Assembly (NCBI GenBank): GCA_904846145.1
Contig: CAJGZL010000001.1
Coordinates: 2,418,001 to 2,482,000 of the forward strand
DNA length: 64,000 nt
Direction of reading: 5' to 3'
Source: Psychrobacter immobilis
GTDB lineage: Bacteria > Pseudomonadota > Gammaproteobacteria > Pseudomonadales > Moraxellaceae
Shown in pieces: positions 9,109 to 18,732 of the stretch (positions are counted from its first letter, which is position 1; every line of letters begins with the position of its first letter). The notes beneath the pieces are model-generated. The model saw only the letters and a list, made by a program, of their open reading frames with translations. It had not been told where the DNA came from and made no database searches. The position numbers and the translations under genes are program-made.

Positions 9109-9771
9109 ATGCAAGCTTATAATATACAACAGGGCATCGTCTGCCCAATGGATCGCGCTAACGTCGATACCGATCAGATCATTGCCAAGCAGTTTTTAAA
9201 GTCCATCAAACGTACAGGATTTGGTGTCAATTTATTTGATGACTGGCGCTATCTAGATGAAGGCGTGCCTTCTTTGAGTGGCGGCCAAGACAATAGTAAT
9301 CGCCCATTAAACCCTGACTTTATTTTGAACCAGCCGCGTTACCAAGGGGCAAATATTTTGCTGGCTCGTCGTAACTTTGGTTGTGGCTCAAGCCGTGAAC
9401 ATGCGCCTTGGGCTTTATCAGAATATGGCTTTCGTACAATAATTGCACCGAGCTTTGCTGATATTTTTTATAATAACTGCTTTAAAAACGGTATGCTCCC
9501 TATCGTCCTTGACGAAGCCATCGTTGATAAACTCATGCAAGCCACCTTTGCCATTGAGGGCTATGAGCTCATCGCTGATTTAGAGCGCCAAGTGGTGATA
9601 GCGCCAACGGGTGAAGAGTATGCATTCGAAGTCGACGCTTTTCGCAAACATTGCTTGCTAAATGGTCTTGATGATATCGGCTTAACATTGCAGCAAAGCG
9701 ATGCTATTAAAGTCTATGAAGCCAAAATGTTACAAAAGACGCCATGGATATTCAATGAGGTACACGCCTAA
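9109..9771 (+). CDS. leuD: 3-isopropylmalate dehydratase small subunit
   Basis: A 220-residue LeuD, the swivelling domain of isopropylmalate isomerase. [17 protein letters not shown] (about 16-32) and [17 protein letters not shown] (about 87-103) are the conserved substrate-contact stretches. It lies 95 bp after leuC with no terminator between, so the two are probably co-transcribed. The ATG follows a modest GAGAAAA ribosome site. Length and motifs are normal. Confidence 0.96.
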   Translation: MQAYNIQQGIVCPMDRANVDTDQIIAKQFLKSIKRTGFGVNLFDDWRYLDEGVPSLSGGQDNSNRPLNPDFILNQPRYQGANILLARRNFGCGSSREHAPWALSEYGFRTIIAPSFADIFYNNCFKNGMLPIVLDEAIVDKLMQATFAIEGYELIADLERQVVIAPTGEEYAFEVDAFRKHCLLNGLDDIGLTLQQSDAIKVYEAKMLQKTPWIFNEVHA

Positions 9772-9927
9772 ATATTAACTATCGTCTATAAACACCATAC
9801 TTATCGGACTGCTAATATCAAAGAATACAAATAAAGGTATGCAATTGTTATCGTAGCGTTGAGTTATGTTAACAATGTAGCTAGAATGAAAAGCAATCTT
9901 TTATTGATAGAGGCAGTCGCTACTATT

Positions 9928-10674
9928 ATGAATGCAAAATACGATACTTTGTTTGGCTGTGCTGTATTCAACAGGACGGCAGTAGTTTCTAGCTTATTAT
10001 CTGTGTTGGCACTATCTGTATTGACATTGTCAGGTTGTCAAACGTTGTCAGGCTATAACAAGATAGAAAATGCCAATGAAGCCAAGGTATGGGCAGGACA
10101 GATTATTCCTCTCGATAACGAGGTCAATATCGCCTGTGCAGGGACTTATCATTGCGAGATTACCAAAATTGATAAGACTGCGATAATCTCTGAAGACACC
10201 CATAAGCCTGTTAATCCTGCTCTCTTAGTGCCCGTAATAGATACTTATGGCTTACCGTATGACCAGCTTAATCAAGCTCAAAAAGCGCAAGTTCAAGCTC
10301 AGACCACACTGCTGACAGATAATAATTCAGTAAAACTGATAGCGCTATCTACATCTGGCATACCAGGCTTAATCAATTATTATGCGAGTGTAAAACCAAT
10401 TAAGCGTGAAGTACATATCAATTATTATCCTGAAAATAACATGGATTATGTTGAGCGCTTTGCCTTGATTGATGAGTTTAAAGAGCAAGGTATCTATCTA
10501 TTGCAAGCCTATCGTCAAAAGCCTACTAAAGATGATGGCAGCCTGTTGGATAACGCCTCAGCGACACCTTTATGCATTGATTTACTAAAAGATAAGGTGC
10601 TGCAGCGACGTTTTTGTAAGCAGCTAGACAGTGCCAATCAAGGCGAGTTTGTAGAGATGAGCATTAAAAGTTAA
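9928..10674 (+). CDS. Predicted lipoprotein between leuD and leuB
   Basis: About 248 residues from the ATG at 9928 (upstream TTG 9859 and ATG 9886 would lengthen the N-terminus). A hydrophobic segment leads to a lipobox LTLSGC with the modified Cys at residue 37, so export and lipidation are predicted. The mature part has no motif I recognise. It contains cysteine pairs (CAGTYHC) that could form a disulfide, and a long alpha/beta stretch to the C-terminus. It sits on the same strand inside the leucine cluster, 156 bp after leuD and 62 bp before leuB, where no lipoprotein is expected. A role in leucine synthesis is unlikely; co-transcription by position only. Confidence 0.65.
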   Translation: MNAKYDTLFGCAVFNRTAVVSSLLSVLALSVLTLSGCQTLSGYNKIENANEAKVWAGQIIPLDNEVNIACAGTYHCEITKIDKTAIISEDTHKPVNPALLVPVIDTYGLPYDQLNQAQKAQVQAQTTLLTDNNSVKLIALSTSGIPGLINYYASVKPIKREVHINYYPENNMDYVERFALIDEFKEQGIYLLQAYRQKPTKDDGSLLDNASATPLCIDLLKDKVLQRRFCKQLDSANQGEFVEMSIKS

Positions 10675-10736
10675 TCATAATGCTTGACTGATTTACCCGT
10701 TATCACTTATTGAATCATTTATTCACAAGGAATTAT

Positions 10737-11840
10737 ATGGCAACGATCTTAACACTAGCAGGCGATGGTATCGGTCCTGAGATTATGACCCAAGCGATTG
10801 ACGTCTTAGAAGCTGTTGATAAAAAATTCAATCTAGAGTTGACGCTTGAGTCGGGATTGATAGGTGGCGTCGCTGTTGATGCTACTGGTGAGCCATTACC
10901 AGAGGAGACACTCACTCGTGCGCGGGCAGCTGACGCCGTATTGTTAGGCGCTGTAGGTGGTCCTAAATGGGACAGTATAGAGCGTAGCAAGCGACCTGAA
11001 CGTGGCCTACTTAAGATCCGTAGCGAGCTTGGACTATTTGCTAACTTACGTGTGGCTAAGCTCTATCCGCAGTTAGCGAACGCTTCTAGTATTAAGCCTG
11101 AGATTATCAAAGGTTTAGACTTATTAATCGTGCGTGAGCTGACAGGCGGTATTTATTTTGGGGAGCCGCGCGGTATTCGCACGTTAGAGAATGGCGAGCA
11201 GCAAGGCTATAATACGATGGTCTATAGCACCAGTGAGATTCAGCGTATTGGTAAAGTCGCTTTTGAGCTGGCACAAACTCGTGCAAAAGCAGCAGGAACA
11301 CCCGCAAAGGTATGTTCAGTGGATAAAGCTAATGTGCTAGAAGTGACTGAGCTATGGAAGCAGACGATGATAGCTATGCAAGAGGCAGACTATAGCGATG
11401 TGGCGTTATCACATATCTATGCGGACAACGCTTGTATGCAGCTCATCCGTGACCCTAAGCAATTCGATGTCATGGTGACGGGGAATATGTTTGGTGATAT
11501 TTTATCTGATGAAGCAGCGATGCTTACAGGCTCCATCGGTATGCTGCCATCAGCCAGCTTAGATAAAGATGGTAAAGGCATGTACGAGCCTTGCCACGGC
11601 TCAGCACCTGATATTGCCGGTCAAGATAAAGCCAATCCATTAGCCACTATTCTATCGGTGGCGATGATGCTGCGCTACACCTTTAAGCAAGAGCAAGCAG
11701 CACAAGCTATTGAGCAAGCCGTCAGTGATGTGTTAGATGATGGCCTACGTACGGTAGATATTTTGGATAGCAGTGAGCCAGGCTTGACACAAGTTGGCTG
11801 CACACAAATGGGTCAGGCCGTGTTGGCTAAATTAGTTTAG
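10737..11840 (+). CDS. leuB: 3-isopropylmalate dehydrogenase
   Basis: A 367-residue enzyme that oxidises and decarboxylates 3-isopropylmalate with NAD+. [13 protein letters not shown] at the N-terminus, the substrate arginines in the [11 protein letters not shown] region, and [20 protein letters not shown] are the family signatures. The start is the ATG at 10737 because AAGGA precedes it by about six bases and the protein then begins exactly as other LeuB proteins do; an upstream in-frame start at 10710 is not needed. It closes the leu cluster and is followed by a terminator at about 12050. Confidence 0.97.
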   Translation: MATILTLAGDGIGPEIMTQAIDVLEAVDKKFNLELTLESGLIGGVAVDATGEPLPEETLTRARAADAVLLGAVGGPKWDSIERSKRPERGLLKIRSELGLFANLRVAKLYPQLANASSIKPEIIKGLDLLIVRELTGGIYFGEPRGIRTLENGEQQGYNTMVYSTSEIQRIGKVAFELAQTRAKAAGTPAKVCSVDKANVLEVTELWKQTMIAMQEADYSDVALSHIYADNACMQLIRDPKQFDVMVTGNMFGDILSDEAAMLTGSIGMLPSASLDKDGKGMYEPCHGSAPDIAGQDKANPLATILSVAMMLRYTFKQEQAAQAIEQAVSDVLDDGLRTVDILDSSEPGLTQVGCTQMGQAVLAKLV

Positions 11841-11908
11841 GCGGCTAGCCGTTTAGTCTAAAACTATAATAGTCAGTTCGAAATGAAATCGATACGCTAA
11901 TATTAACG

Positions 11909-11982
11909 TGCAACTGGTATTAATTTTCCTTGCGTGCTGTGTCTACGCTGACAGAGGCTGCGCAAAATTAATCCCAGCTGCA
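11909..11982. repeat. Imperfect palindromic intergenic repeat
   Basis: The left arm (11909-11934) and right arm (11961-11982) match as an inverted repeat with a few mismatches; both contain ATTAATTTT and CTGG. The 26-bp centre carries a smaller CTGT/ACAG pair. The arms are too long and the T tract too weak for a terminator. The form suggests a dispersed palindromic element of the kind seen in Psychrobacter intergenic DNA, possibly MITE-like. Only one copy is in this window. Confidence 0.5.
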
Positions 11983-12032
11983 CTGCATCGGTTTTAAAGT
12001 GATTCAACTATAGTCTAAAGTCATATTATTTT

Positions 12033-12069
12033 AAACCTATAAATAGCGATGCTGTTTATAGGTTTTTTT
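12033..12069 (+). terminator. Rho-independent terminator after leuB
   Basis: AAACCTATAAA and TTTATAGGTTT pair around a 12-base loop and are followed by a T run. It lies about 200 bp past the leuB stop. Confidence 0.8.
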
Positions 12070-12248
12070 ATGGCTTATTTATATGATAGATAACTTTTGC
12101 ACAGGCTTTTCTTAACATAGATACCTTATGGATGAGCGGTTATTAACACAACACTGTTATATGCTCACACAGCCCTATGACATGCTTGATAAGCTAATAA
12201 AATAGATAAAAATAATATATATCATCAAACTTGCTTGAGGAAAATAAT

Positions 12249-12537
12249 ATGTATGCATTAACTAAGATTAGCAGTGCTGTAGCTGCAATAAGTCTGTCTA
12301 CTTTGCTGTTTATGAGTCCTACTATGGCAGCGACTACAAATGCTAATAATAATGATATTAGCCCAGTAACCAATGGGGTTAGTCAAGCGCTCAGCGGTGA
12401 TAGCAAGACAGTAAAATCATTAAATGATCTATTGCCAACCATTGAATATACAACGGAGGGATTGTCAAAATCTGCAAAAAAGATAAATAATGCAGAGTGG
12501 AAAAAAGGCATGAAAATTGATCGCACTTTTGGTACTA
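12249..12537 (+). pseudogene. L,D-transpeptidase, 5' part (interrupted by IS element)
   Basis: The gene starts at ATG 12249 with GAGGAAA as ribosome site. It encodes a signal peptide (about residues 1-27, ending SPTMAA) and a linker up to DRTFGT, where an insertion sequence enters at 12538. If the element and one TA copy are removed, codon ACT joins AAA TTA CAA and the frame continues without a break into the 3' part at 13381. The intact gene would be 365 codons including the stop. As it stands, translation of the 5' part ends within the IS after a few foreign residues, at 12566. The fragment alone contains no catalytic domain. Confidence 0.9.
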
Positions 12538-13378
12538 GGGCGTGTCTTCAATTGGATAAGGCATAAATAATAGTTACAATACCGCATCTACTGAGTCGAT
12601 GCGAGAAATACAAGTTATGGCAAGAAAAGCATTAACAGATACACTTTGGGATCAATTGCAATCGACGATGATAAAGTACGGCTGCTATCAAACTCAAAAC
12701 AGTCGAGAGATCATGGAAGCCATACTGTGGAAACTACGCACAGGGGCGCCTTGGCGTGACATACCTAAAGAATTGTGTTCTTGGAAAACAGCTTATAGTC
12801 GCTTTAATCGATGGTCGAAAACTGGCTTATGGGAGAATTTTTTTTTAGCTTACGCAAAGAAATTGATACGGAATGGGTATTCACAGACGGAAGCTATGTT
12901 CGCTGTCACCAGCATGCAAGTGGAGCTCGGCGTGGTGAAGATAGAGCAATTGGACGAAGCCGTGGCGGCGCAACTACAAAGATACACCTATCCTGTGATG
13001 CCGATGGATATCCGCTCAATTTTAAAATCACTGGGGGTGACGTCCACGACAGTCAAGTTGCAGGTGAATTGATTGACATGATTGGACAAGCTGATTACTT
13101 TATCGCTGATAAGGGCTATGATTCCCAAGCGATTAGGGATAAAGCTTACATGCATGACATGATCCCTATAATCCCTAAAAGAAGCAATGCTAAAGCGCCT
13201 AATCCAGAGTTTGATAGCTATTTGTACAAACTGCGTCATCTTGTTGAAAATATGTTTGCAAGGCTTAAGCACTTTCGTAGTATCGCTACTCGCTATGAGA
13301 AGTTAGCTCGTAATTTTAAGTCAATGCTCTATCTAGCGTGTACTCTCGTTCATTGTAAGATGAATTGAAGACACGCCC
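12538..13378 (+). mobile_element. IS5-family insertion sequence (841 bp, IS427-like)
   Basis: The element is bounded by perfect 16-bp inverted repeats, GGGCGTGTCTTCAATT at 12538-12553 and its complement at 13363-13378. It is flanked by a TA target duplication (12536-12537 and 13379-13380). Size, TA duplication and a transposase in two overlapping frames fit the IS427 group of the IS5 family. It lies inside an L,D-transpeptidase gene in the same direction. The intact ends and intact target reading frame suggest a recent insertion. Confidence 0.93.
12617..13368 (+). CDS. IS5-family transposase (two frames, programmed -1 frameshift)
   Basis: Frame A runs from about ATG 12617 (or 12599) to a nine-T run at 12838-12846; unshifted it would continue to 13072. 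Frame B, entered by a -1 slip there, runs to 13368. Together they give about 250 residues: an N-terminal DUF4096-like helix-turn-helix region (TGAPWRDIP) and a DDE nuclease. The acidic triad is visible as VFTDGSY, IADKGYDS and LVENMFARLKHFR. The second frame also has its own possible start at 12811, but the DDE domain is complete only after fusion. The slippery poly-T is the usual device in IS427-type elements. Both frames look undamaged, so the element may be active. Confidence 0.88.
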
Positions 13379-14186
13379 TAAATTACAAGCGCTGTTGAAC
13401 TGGCATCAAAACGGCGTCGGCGCAGTAGATGGCTATTGGGGTAAAAATACTCGTAAAGCCATGCAAGCGTTCCAAAAAAAGAATAACTTGCAAGTAACGG
13501 ATAATTTAAATGATGAAACGTGGCAAGCACTGACCGCCAGTGAGCGACTAACTCGTCAGCCTGTATTAGTCAGCTATAAGCTCACTAGTGATGATGTAGA
13601 CTTTAAGACGACGACTATCCCTGCTGGTGCAGAGGCAAAAGCTGAGCTGGATGGTATGTATTATGAGAGCATCACTGAGGGTTTAGCTGAGAAGTTCCAT
13701 ATCAATGAAAAGTACCTTAAATCGCTAAATCCCAATGCGAGCTTTAGCGCTGGTGAGACTATAACCGTTTATAATCCAGGTAACCCCAATACTAAACCTG
13801 TCAGCCGCGTAGTCGCTGATAAAACCACCCAGACATTATACGCTTATGATGATAAAGGTGATTTAGTTGCCAGTTATCCGACGACGGTAGGCAGCACTTC
13901 AACGCCTTCACCCTCTGGCACGCACAGTGTAGAGGTCAAAGTACATGAGCCCAATTATACTTATAGTGGTGATGATGGCGACAAGTCTATTATCCCGCCA
14001 GGTCCGAATAACCCAGTAGGCATTGTATGGATTGGTCTGAGCAAACCTTCATATGGTATTCATGGTTCACCCGATCCTGCTCGCATCAGTCGCCAAGCTT
14101 CGGCAGGCTGTGTCCGTCTCACTAATTGGGATGCGTTGGCTTTATTAGGTACCATTAACGATGATGCGACGGTCGAATTTAAATAA
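13379..14186 (+). pseudogene. L,D-transpeptidase, 3' part with PG-binding and YkuD domains
   Basis: This is the continuation of the interrupted gene. It holds a peptidoglycan-binding type 1 domain (LLNWHQNGVGAVDGYWGKNT), a LysM-like stretch (about 100 residues further on, ITEGLAEKFHINEKYLK) and a YkuD catalytic domain with GIHGSPDP and ASAGCVRLTN, where His and Cys are catalytic. Such periplasmic enzymes form 3-3 cross-links or attach lipoproteins to peptidoglycan. A TTG at 13365 inside the IS end could start a protein without signal peptide, which would not reach the periplasm. The domains are intact, so precise excision of the IS would restore function. Confidence 0.9.
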
Positions 14187-14246
14187 GCTATCGTTGGAGC
14201 AGGTTTAAATTGCTATGATGTTACTTGCCATAATATTATAGACAAA

Positions 14247-14277
14247 AAAATACCGCTGATTATTAGCGGTATTTTTT
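14247..14277. terminator. Bidirectional terminator between the L,D-transpeptidase gene and infA
   Basis: AAAATACCGCT and AGCGGTATTTTTT pair around GATTATT, with A and T runs on both sides. It can serve the plus-strand transpeptidase gene and also the convergent infA. Confidence 0.85.
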
Positions 14278-14442
14278 ATTTAGCGATTCAAGGTTTTACT
14301 AAAGATAAGCATATTAAAGAAATAAGCGGGTATTTGTTATTATTATCCTCTGGGTCATCCAGCTATAAATCAATGATTGCTGGCTGGGTTAGCTGGATAA
14401 AACGCTTACTAGTAGCTTATATGTTTTAGTTTATATACCGTA

Positions 14443-14667
14443 TTAAGTCTTACCACGATAAGTGATACGGCCTTTTGATAAGTCATAAGGCGTCATCTCA
14501 ACTTTGACTTTATCACCTGTCAAAATACGAATGTAATGCTTACGCATTTTACCTGAGATATGAGCAATGATTTCGTGTCCGTTTTCTAAGCGAACTTTAA
14601 ATAAAGTATTAGGAAGGGTGTCAATAACTTCGCCTTCAAATTCAATAATGTCGTCTTTTTTAGCCAT
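14443..14667 (-). CDS. infA: Translation initiation factor IF-1
   Basis: A 74-residue S1/OB-fold protein reading [20 protein letters not shown] at the start and GRITYRGKT near the end. It is almost invariant with other gammaproteobacterial IF-1 proteins. IF-1 binds the A site of the 30S subunit during initiation. The gene stands between the L,D-transpeptidase terminator and truA, reading towards the terminator at about 14262. Confidence 0.98.
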   Translation of the reverse strand: MAKKDDIIEFEGEVIDTLPNTLFKVRLENGHEIIAHISGKMRKHYIRILTGDKVKVEMTPYDLSKGRITYRGKT

Positions 14668-14821
14668 AATTTTATGTCAATCAATGAAAAATAAGCCCAT
14701 ATTATACGTAATTTGATGCCTTAAAGCAACAAAACTAAGGGTTTTTACTTGACAGTATGTAAGTGATATGTATGCTGATTCACAGTTTAGCGCTTACTGG
14801 CTCAAATAATCGACCTGTAGA

Positions 14822-15673
14822 CTAATCAGGCAGATTGAGCCAAATAGGCGTTAGGGGTGCATTTGGCAATAGCTGCTGAAAGTGCTCAGGATAATAGGCA
14901 TTAATAAAATATAGTCCATCACCAGATGCGGTAGGCGGGGCAAGGGTGCGATCTTTTTTTGCTAGTATCTCTAAAAAGCTTGTGGCTGGCAGATCATGAC
15001 GACCGATAGCATATAGAACCCCCATAAGGTTACGCACCATATGATGTAAAAACCCATCAGCTTGGATATCAAAAACGATAAATTGACCGTGTTGAAACAG
15101 CTTGGCGTGACTGACATTGCGTACAGGCTGATTGGACTGACAAGCAGCGGCGCGATAGCTACTAAAGTCATGAGTACCTGCTATGTCAGCGGCGGCGGTT
15201 TGCATCGCTGCTAGATCAAGTGGCTCATAAATATGAGTAGCCTGATGATTAAGAATAGCAGGGCGCTGCGGCTGGTTCAGAGTAATATAACGATACCGTC
15301 TAGCGATCGCTTTAAAGCGTGCATGAAAGTCGCTCGGCATCGGCTGCACCCAGCGTACAGCAATATCATCAGGTAGTAAGCTGTTGACCCCACGTAACCA
15401 ATTATGTGCAGGCCTATAAGCATGAGTGACAAAATGGGCAATCATGTTGCTGGCATGAACGCTGGCATCAGTACGACCTGCCGCTACTACTTCAACAAGC
15501 TCATTAGCGACCTTGCTAATCGCAGTCTCCAAGGCTTGCTGAACGCCTAGTACTTCTTGTTGCCGCTGCCAGCCATGATAATGCGTACCCAAAAACTCAA
15601 CAGCGATTGCTAGAGTATAAGTGGCTGTCTCTATAGTAGGGTCTTCAATGATCATAGGTTCAGGCATAGTCAT
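14822..15673 (-). CDS. truA: tRNA pseudouridine(38-40) synthase TruA
   Basis: A 283-residue enzyme that makes pseudouridine at positions 38-40 of the tRNA anticodon arm. The catalytic aspartate is Asp69 in AAGRTDASVHA. HYHGWQRQ (about 31-38) and FLHHMVRNLMG near residue 200 are further family signatures. The first 15 or so residues are an extra tail. It lies 41 bp after the asparaginase gene. In Pseudomonas truA directly follows fimV; here the order fimV-asparaginase-truA keeps that neighbourhood. Confidence 0.96.
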   Translation of the reverse strand: MTMPEPMIIEDPTIETATYTLAIAVEFLGTHYHGWQRQQEVLGVQQALETAISKVANELVEVVAAGRTDASVHASNMIAHFVTHAYRPAHNWLRGVNSLLPDDIAVRWVQPMPSDFHARFKAIARRYRYITLNQPQRPAILNHQATHIYEPLDLAAMQTAAADIAGTHDFSSYRAAACQSNQPVRNVSHAKLFQHGQFIVFDIQADGFLHHMVRNLMGVLYAIGRHDLPATSFLEILAKKDRTLAPPTASGDGLYFINAYYPEHFQQLLPNAPLTPIWLNLPD

Positions 15674-15714
15674 TATCTAGCTAAAGTTTAAATTTATTTA
15701 GGGTCTAGCTGGGT

Positions 15715-16827
15715 TTAGCGTTTTTTGATAGCGGTGCTGGTTTGACTGACATCATAAGTCCAGCGCTGTCTACGCCTTGCAGGACTATCGTAACGTAGTA
15801 ATAACCATAGTAATCGGGCGTAAATAGCCGCGATGGTCAAGCGACCACCAGCAATGACATGATAGTCATATTGCCAGCTACCCGCAGCATAGCTATCGCT
15901 GACCCCGCCGAACGGGCACTGACTGGCGCAGATCACCATATGGCCTTGGCTATAAGCTGCTTGCAGGGCTTTTGCTAAATCGGGGGAATAAGGAACGTTG
16001 CCTGCACCAAATCCTAATAATATAATGCCACAAGGTAGTGTATCTATTAAAGCTTGCAGTTGTTTGGTTATTACAGAGGTGTCATTGGGTAGACAATATA
16101 ACGCATGAACAGCAACTTTTGCAGCGCGATTTTCTATGTCTTTGGCTACTAAGCTTTGATCATCAAGCCAGTGCTGACGACGAGTATCGGCAAAAATTTT
16201 GATATAGCTATTAGCAGGGTAGGCAGCTCGCGAGTGACCAGTAAAGGCCATAAAATCGTGACTATGAATTTTTTGCACGGTTTGAGCGGGCCAAGACTCA
16301 CCACCGAAGCTGATCTTAACGCCCGATACACCAGCACTAGCCACGCGTAGAGACTCCATCAAGTTATCCCAAGCATCACCACTTTGATCGACTTGATAGC
16401 TTTGTAGCACTTCACTATCGAATAATGGTCGCATGCTACCTGTCACTACGATACAGATATCCGACCCTGCAAACGCCTCTGATAAAAAAGCACCCAAGTA
16501 GCTTAAAGTATCCGTACCTGTAATTAATATAAAGCGCCGAGACCCTTGTGCGTAAGCTTGTAATAATAGCTTATAAAAATGCACAAAATCAGCTGGCGTC
16601 AGCTGGCTACTGTCTTTGATTAAAGCGTTATCTAGCCACGATATGACTGGCAAATTGCTTGCTTGCGCTTGCTCAATTAGCAAAGTCTGCAGGGCAGGTA
16701 AGAACTCATCAGCTGCTAGAGGCGCTAGCGGACGACCATAACTACCGAAAGTGCCACCAGCATAAATCAGCTGCACAGGGGCGGAGTTTGTGCTTATATC
16801 AGGTGGTGCCATAATAGGTAATGCCAT
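15715..16827 (-). CDS. Type I L-asparaginase family protein
   Basis: A 370-residue protein of the asparaginase/glutaminase family. Both catalytic threonine regions are visible: YAGGTFGSYG (about 22-31) and LITGTDTLSYLGAF (about 102-115). VVTGSMRPLFDSE and the C-terminal GAGNVPYSPDLAKAL agree. It probably hydrolyses asparagine to aspartate and ammonia in the cytoplasm, since no signal peptide is seen. The FGSYG active-site variant in place of the more usual TIG/TIA motif leaves the exact substrate open. ATG 16827 is used; ATG 16812 is an alternative, and neither has a clear ribosome site. It is probably co-transcribed with the FimV-like genes and truA. Confidence 0.82.
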   Translation of the reverse strand: MALPIMAPPDISTNSAPVQLIYAGGTFGSYGRPLAPLAADEFLPALQTLLIEQAQASNLPVISWLDNALIKDSSQLTPADFVHFYKLLLQAYAQGSRRFILITGTDTLSYLGAFLSEAFAGSDICIVVTGSMRPLFDSEVLQSYQVDQSGDAWDNLMESLRVASAGVSGVKISFGGESWPAQTVQKIHSHDFMAFTGHSRAAYPANSYIKIFADTRRQHWLDDQSLVAKDIENRAAKVAVHALYCLPNDTSVITKQLQALIDTLPCGIILLGFGAGNVPYSPDLAKALQAAYSQGHMVICASQCPFGGVSDSYAAGSWQYDYHVIAGGRLTIAAIYARLLWLLLRYDSPARRRQRWTYDVSQTSTAIKKR

Positions 16828-16917
16828 AAAAAGTATCGCTATAAAATAAAAAATCAGCAGCTTATGATCGAATCAAAAGGTGCTGATTATAGATTAAGGT
16901 CAGAGCTTATACAGCCT

Positions 16918-18618
16918 CTATGCAGTACGAGCTAATAACATCTTAGCTTTTTGTTGTTGCTCACTATTACCTTGAGTAATAACTTCGGTGAGCAGACGCT
17001 TAGCACTATCATATTCACCCAGCTGCAAATAGTGATCTGCCAACTCTAAGGTGACTTGATGACTGTTTAACGTTTTTACATAATCAAAATCGCTAGTAAG
17101 TATGGTGCCAAGTGTTACTGGAGCTAGATTGTTAGTCAGGATGATTTTTTGCGTACTGACAGGGCTAGAAGAATCTGTCACTGCTTCAACATCCAGACCA
17201 TTATTATCATCAAATACTAGATCATCGAACGATAGATCATCGAACATCGTATCATCGTCGAGTAATTCGTTATCCGCTGGTTTTTCGGCGTCAATAGCTG
17301 GTGACAATGCTCCTAGAGTATCTATTGTGCTAGGCGTATCTATAGCTACATCATCATTAATTGGCTTATCAGTATCTGATTCATCATTATCTGGTTTATC
17401 AGCAACAGTAAAATCAAAGGTTCGTTCATCATCTAAGCTTGAGTCGTCTGAATCAACAATAGCAGTATCATCGTTAGATATGACATGACTATTAATATCA
17501 ATATCACTTATTGCATCATTTGAGACAGGGCTTGCGATATCATCAAAATTATTACCACTATCTTCTAAGTCAAAACTAAATTCGTCTATACTGAGCTCAT
17601 TTATATCTTGCTCATCTATATCGTGCTCAATAACCGACTGGTCTTCGCCTAAAGCATCGCTTCTAAGTACTGCTGCATAATCTTCCAAATCTAAGGTAAA
17701 GTCGCCCGCTAAATCTAGCGCCTCAGAATCACCATTAGCGCTGAGATCTGTTGAATGATCATCCGCTAGAAGGTCTTCTGTCTCCTTTTCAGTGACAGTT
17801 TCAAAATCAAGCGTAAAGTCGTCATCTATATGAGCGGCATTATTAGAGCTAGTAGATAAGCCTGCTTCATCTATATCAATGTTTGATAGATCATTATCTT
17901 CTACAGCATCCAAATCTTCAGGTATATCGTTAGAAGTTTCTGTCGCCTCTAAATCATCTAAGGTAAGGTTGAAAGAGTCATTACTGCTGTCATGATGATC
18001 AAATTTAACATCAGCTTCAGCGGGTCGGCTATCACCAAACGTTTGATCACTATCAAAATCTAGCGACAGACCTTCATCAAAAAAAGGATTGGCAGTAGCG
18101 TGATCACCCGTAGAGTCAATAGAGGCCGAATCATCCAGTGCTATATCATCAGAAAAAGAATCCTCAAATGATGTGGTATGCCTATCACTTATAAGCTCTT
18201 TTAGTTGCTCCGCCTGTTCAATGGTTTCTGGATCACCGTGCGCTTGTAGAGTGTGATAAACCCGATCAAAATCTTGATACTGATTGGCTACCACGTAGAC
18301 GTTTAATAGCTTTAATAATAAAGAGCCATCGTGAGGTTTTTCAATGAGACCACGCTTTAGGGTTTCAATAGCTTTATCATAGCGCTGCTGATCCATAAAA
18401 CGCTCAGCAATCGTGACATTGTCAAACTTAGTAGCGATACTTTCATTATTTAAAGTTTTTGTTTCAAGGCTAGAGAAGCCTTTATATGATCTATCATTCT
18501 TAATCTTACGGCTATCGCCTAAAAATGTGAGATTTCGCGCCTGTCTTCTGCGCATCACTAGTACAGCTAGCAACAAGATGATAACCAATACTGCAAGGAT
18601 ATATAGCATATTATCCAT
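16918..18618 (-). CDS. FimV C-terminal-half homologue (TM segment, TPR, acidic region, FimV C-terminal domain)
   Basis: A 566-residue inner-membrane protein. Residues about 4-21 form one transmembrane helix followed by a basic stop (RRRQAR). Then come TPR-like helices (ERFMDQQRYDKAIETLKRGL), about 350 residues of very acidic low-complexity sequence rich in D, S and E, and a C-terminal helical pair LADHYLQLGEYDSAKRLLTE that matches the FimV C-terminal domain. This corresponds to the cytoplasmic half of Pseudomonas FimV, which organises type IV pili and polar signalling. The start at 18618 is set by GGGAG five bases upstream; an earlier in-frame start at 18654 has no such site. The periplasmic half is encoded by the gene 114 bp upstream, so FimV is split here. 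Confidence 0.78.
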   Translation of the reverse strand: MDNMLYILAVLVIILLLAVLVMRRRQARNLTFLGDSRKIKNDRSYKGFSSLETKTLNNESIATKFDNVTIAERFMDQQRYDKAIETLKRGLIEKPHDGSLLLKLLNVYVVANQYQDFDRVYHTLQAHGDPETIEQAEQLKELISDRHTTSFEDSFSDDIALDDSASIDSTGDHATANPFFDEGLSLDFDSDQTFGDSRPAEADVKFDHHDSSNDSFNLTLDDLEATETSNDIPEDLDAVEDNDLSNIDIDEAGLSTSSNNAAHIDDDFTLDFETVTEKETEDLLADDHSTDLSANGDSEALDLAGDFTLDLEDYAAVLRSDALGEDQSVIEHDIDEQDINELSIDEFSFDLEDSGNNFDDIASPVSNDAISDIDINSHVISNDDTAIVDSDDSSLDDERTFDFTVADKPDNDESDTDKPINDDVAIDTPSTIDTLGALSPAIDAEKPADNELLDDDTMFDDLSFDDLVFDDNNGLDVEAVTDSSSPVSTQKIILTNNLAPVTLGTILTSDFDYVKTLNSHQVTLELADHYLQLGEYDSAKRLLTEVITQGNSEQQQKAKMLLARTA

Positions 18619-18732
18619 AAATACTCCCACGCCTATGAGCGCTGATTTTAGCAAAATGGCTAAGCAATTGCTAATTGCATAACAAGTAATACATGCTATA
18701 AAAATAGTGCATTGTTATTTTTATTGCAAAAA

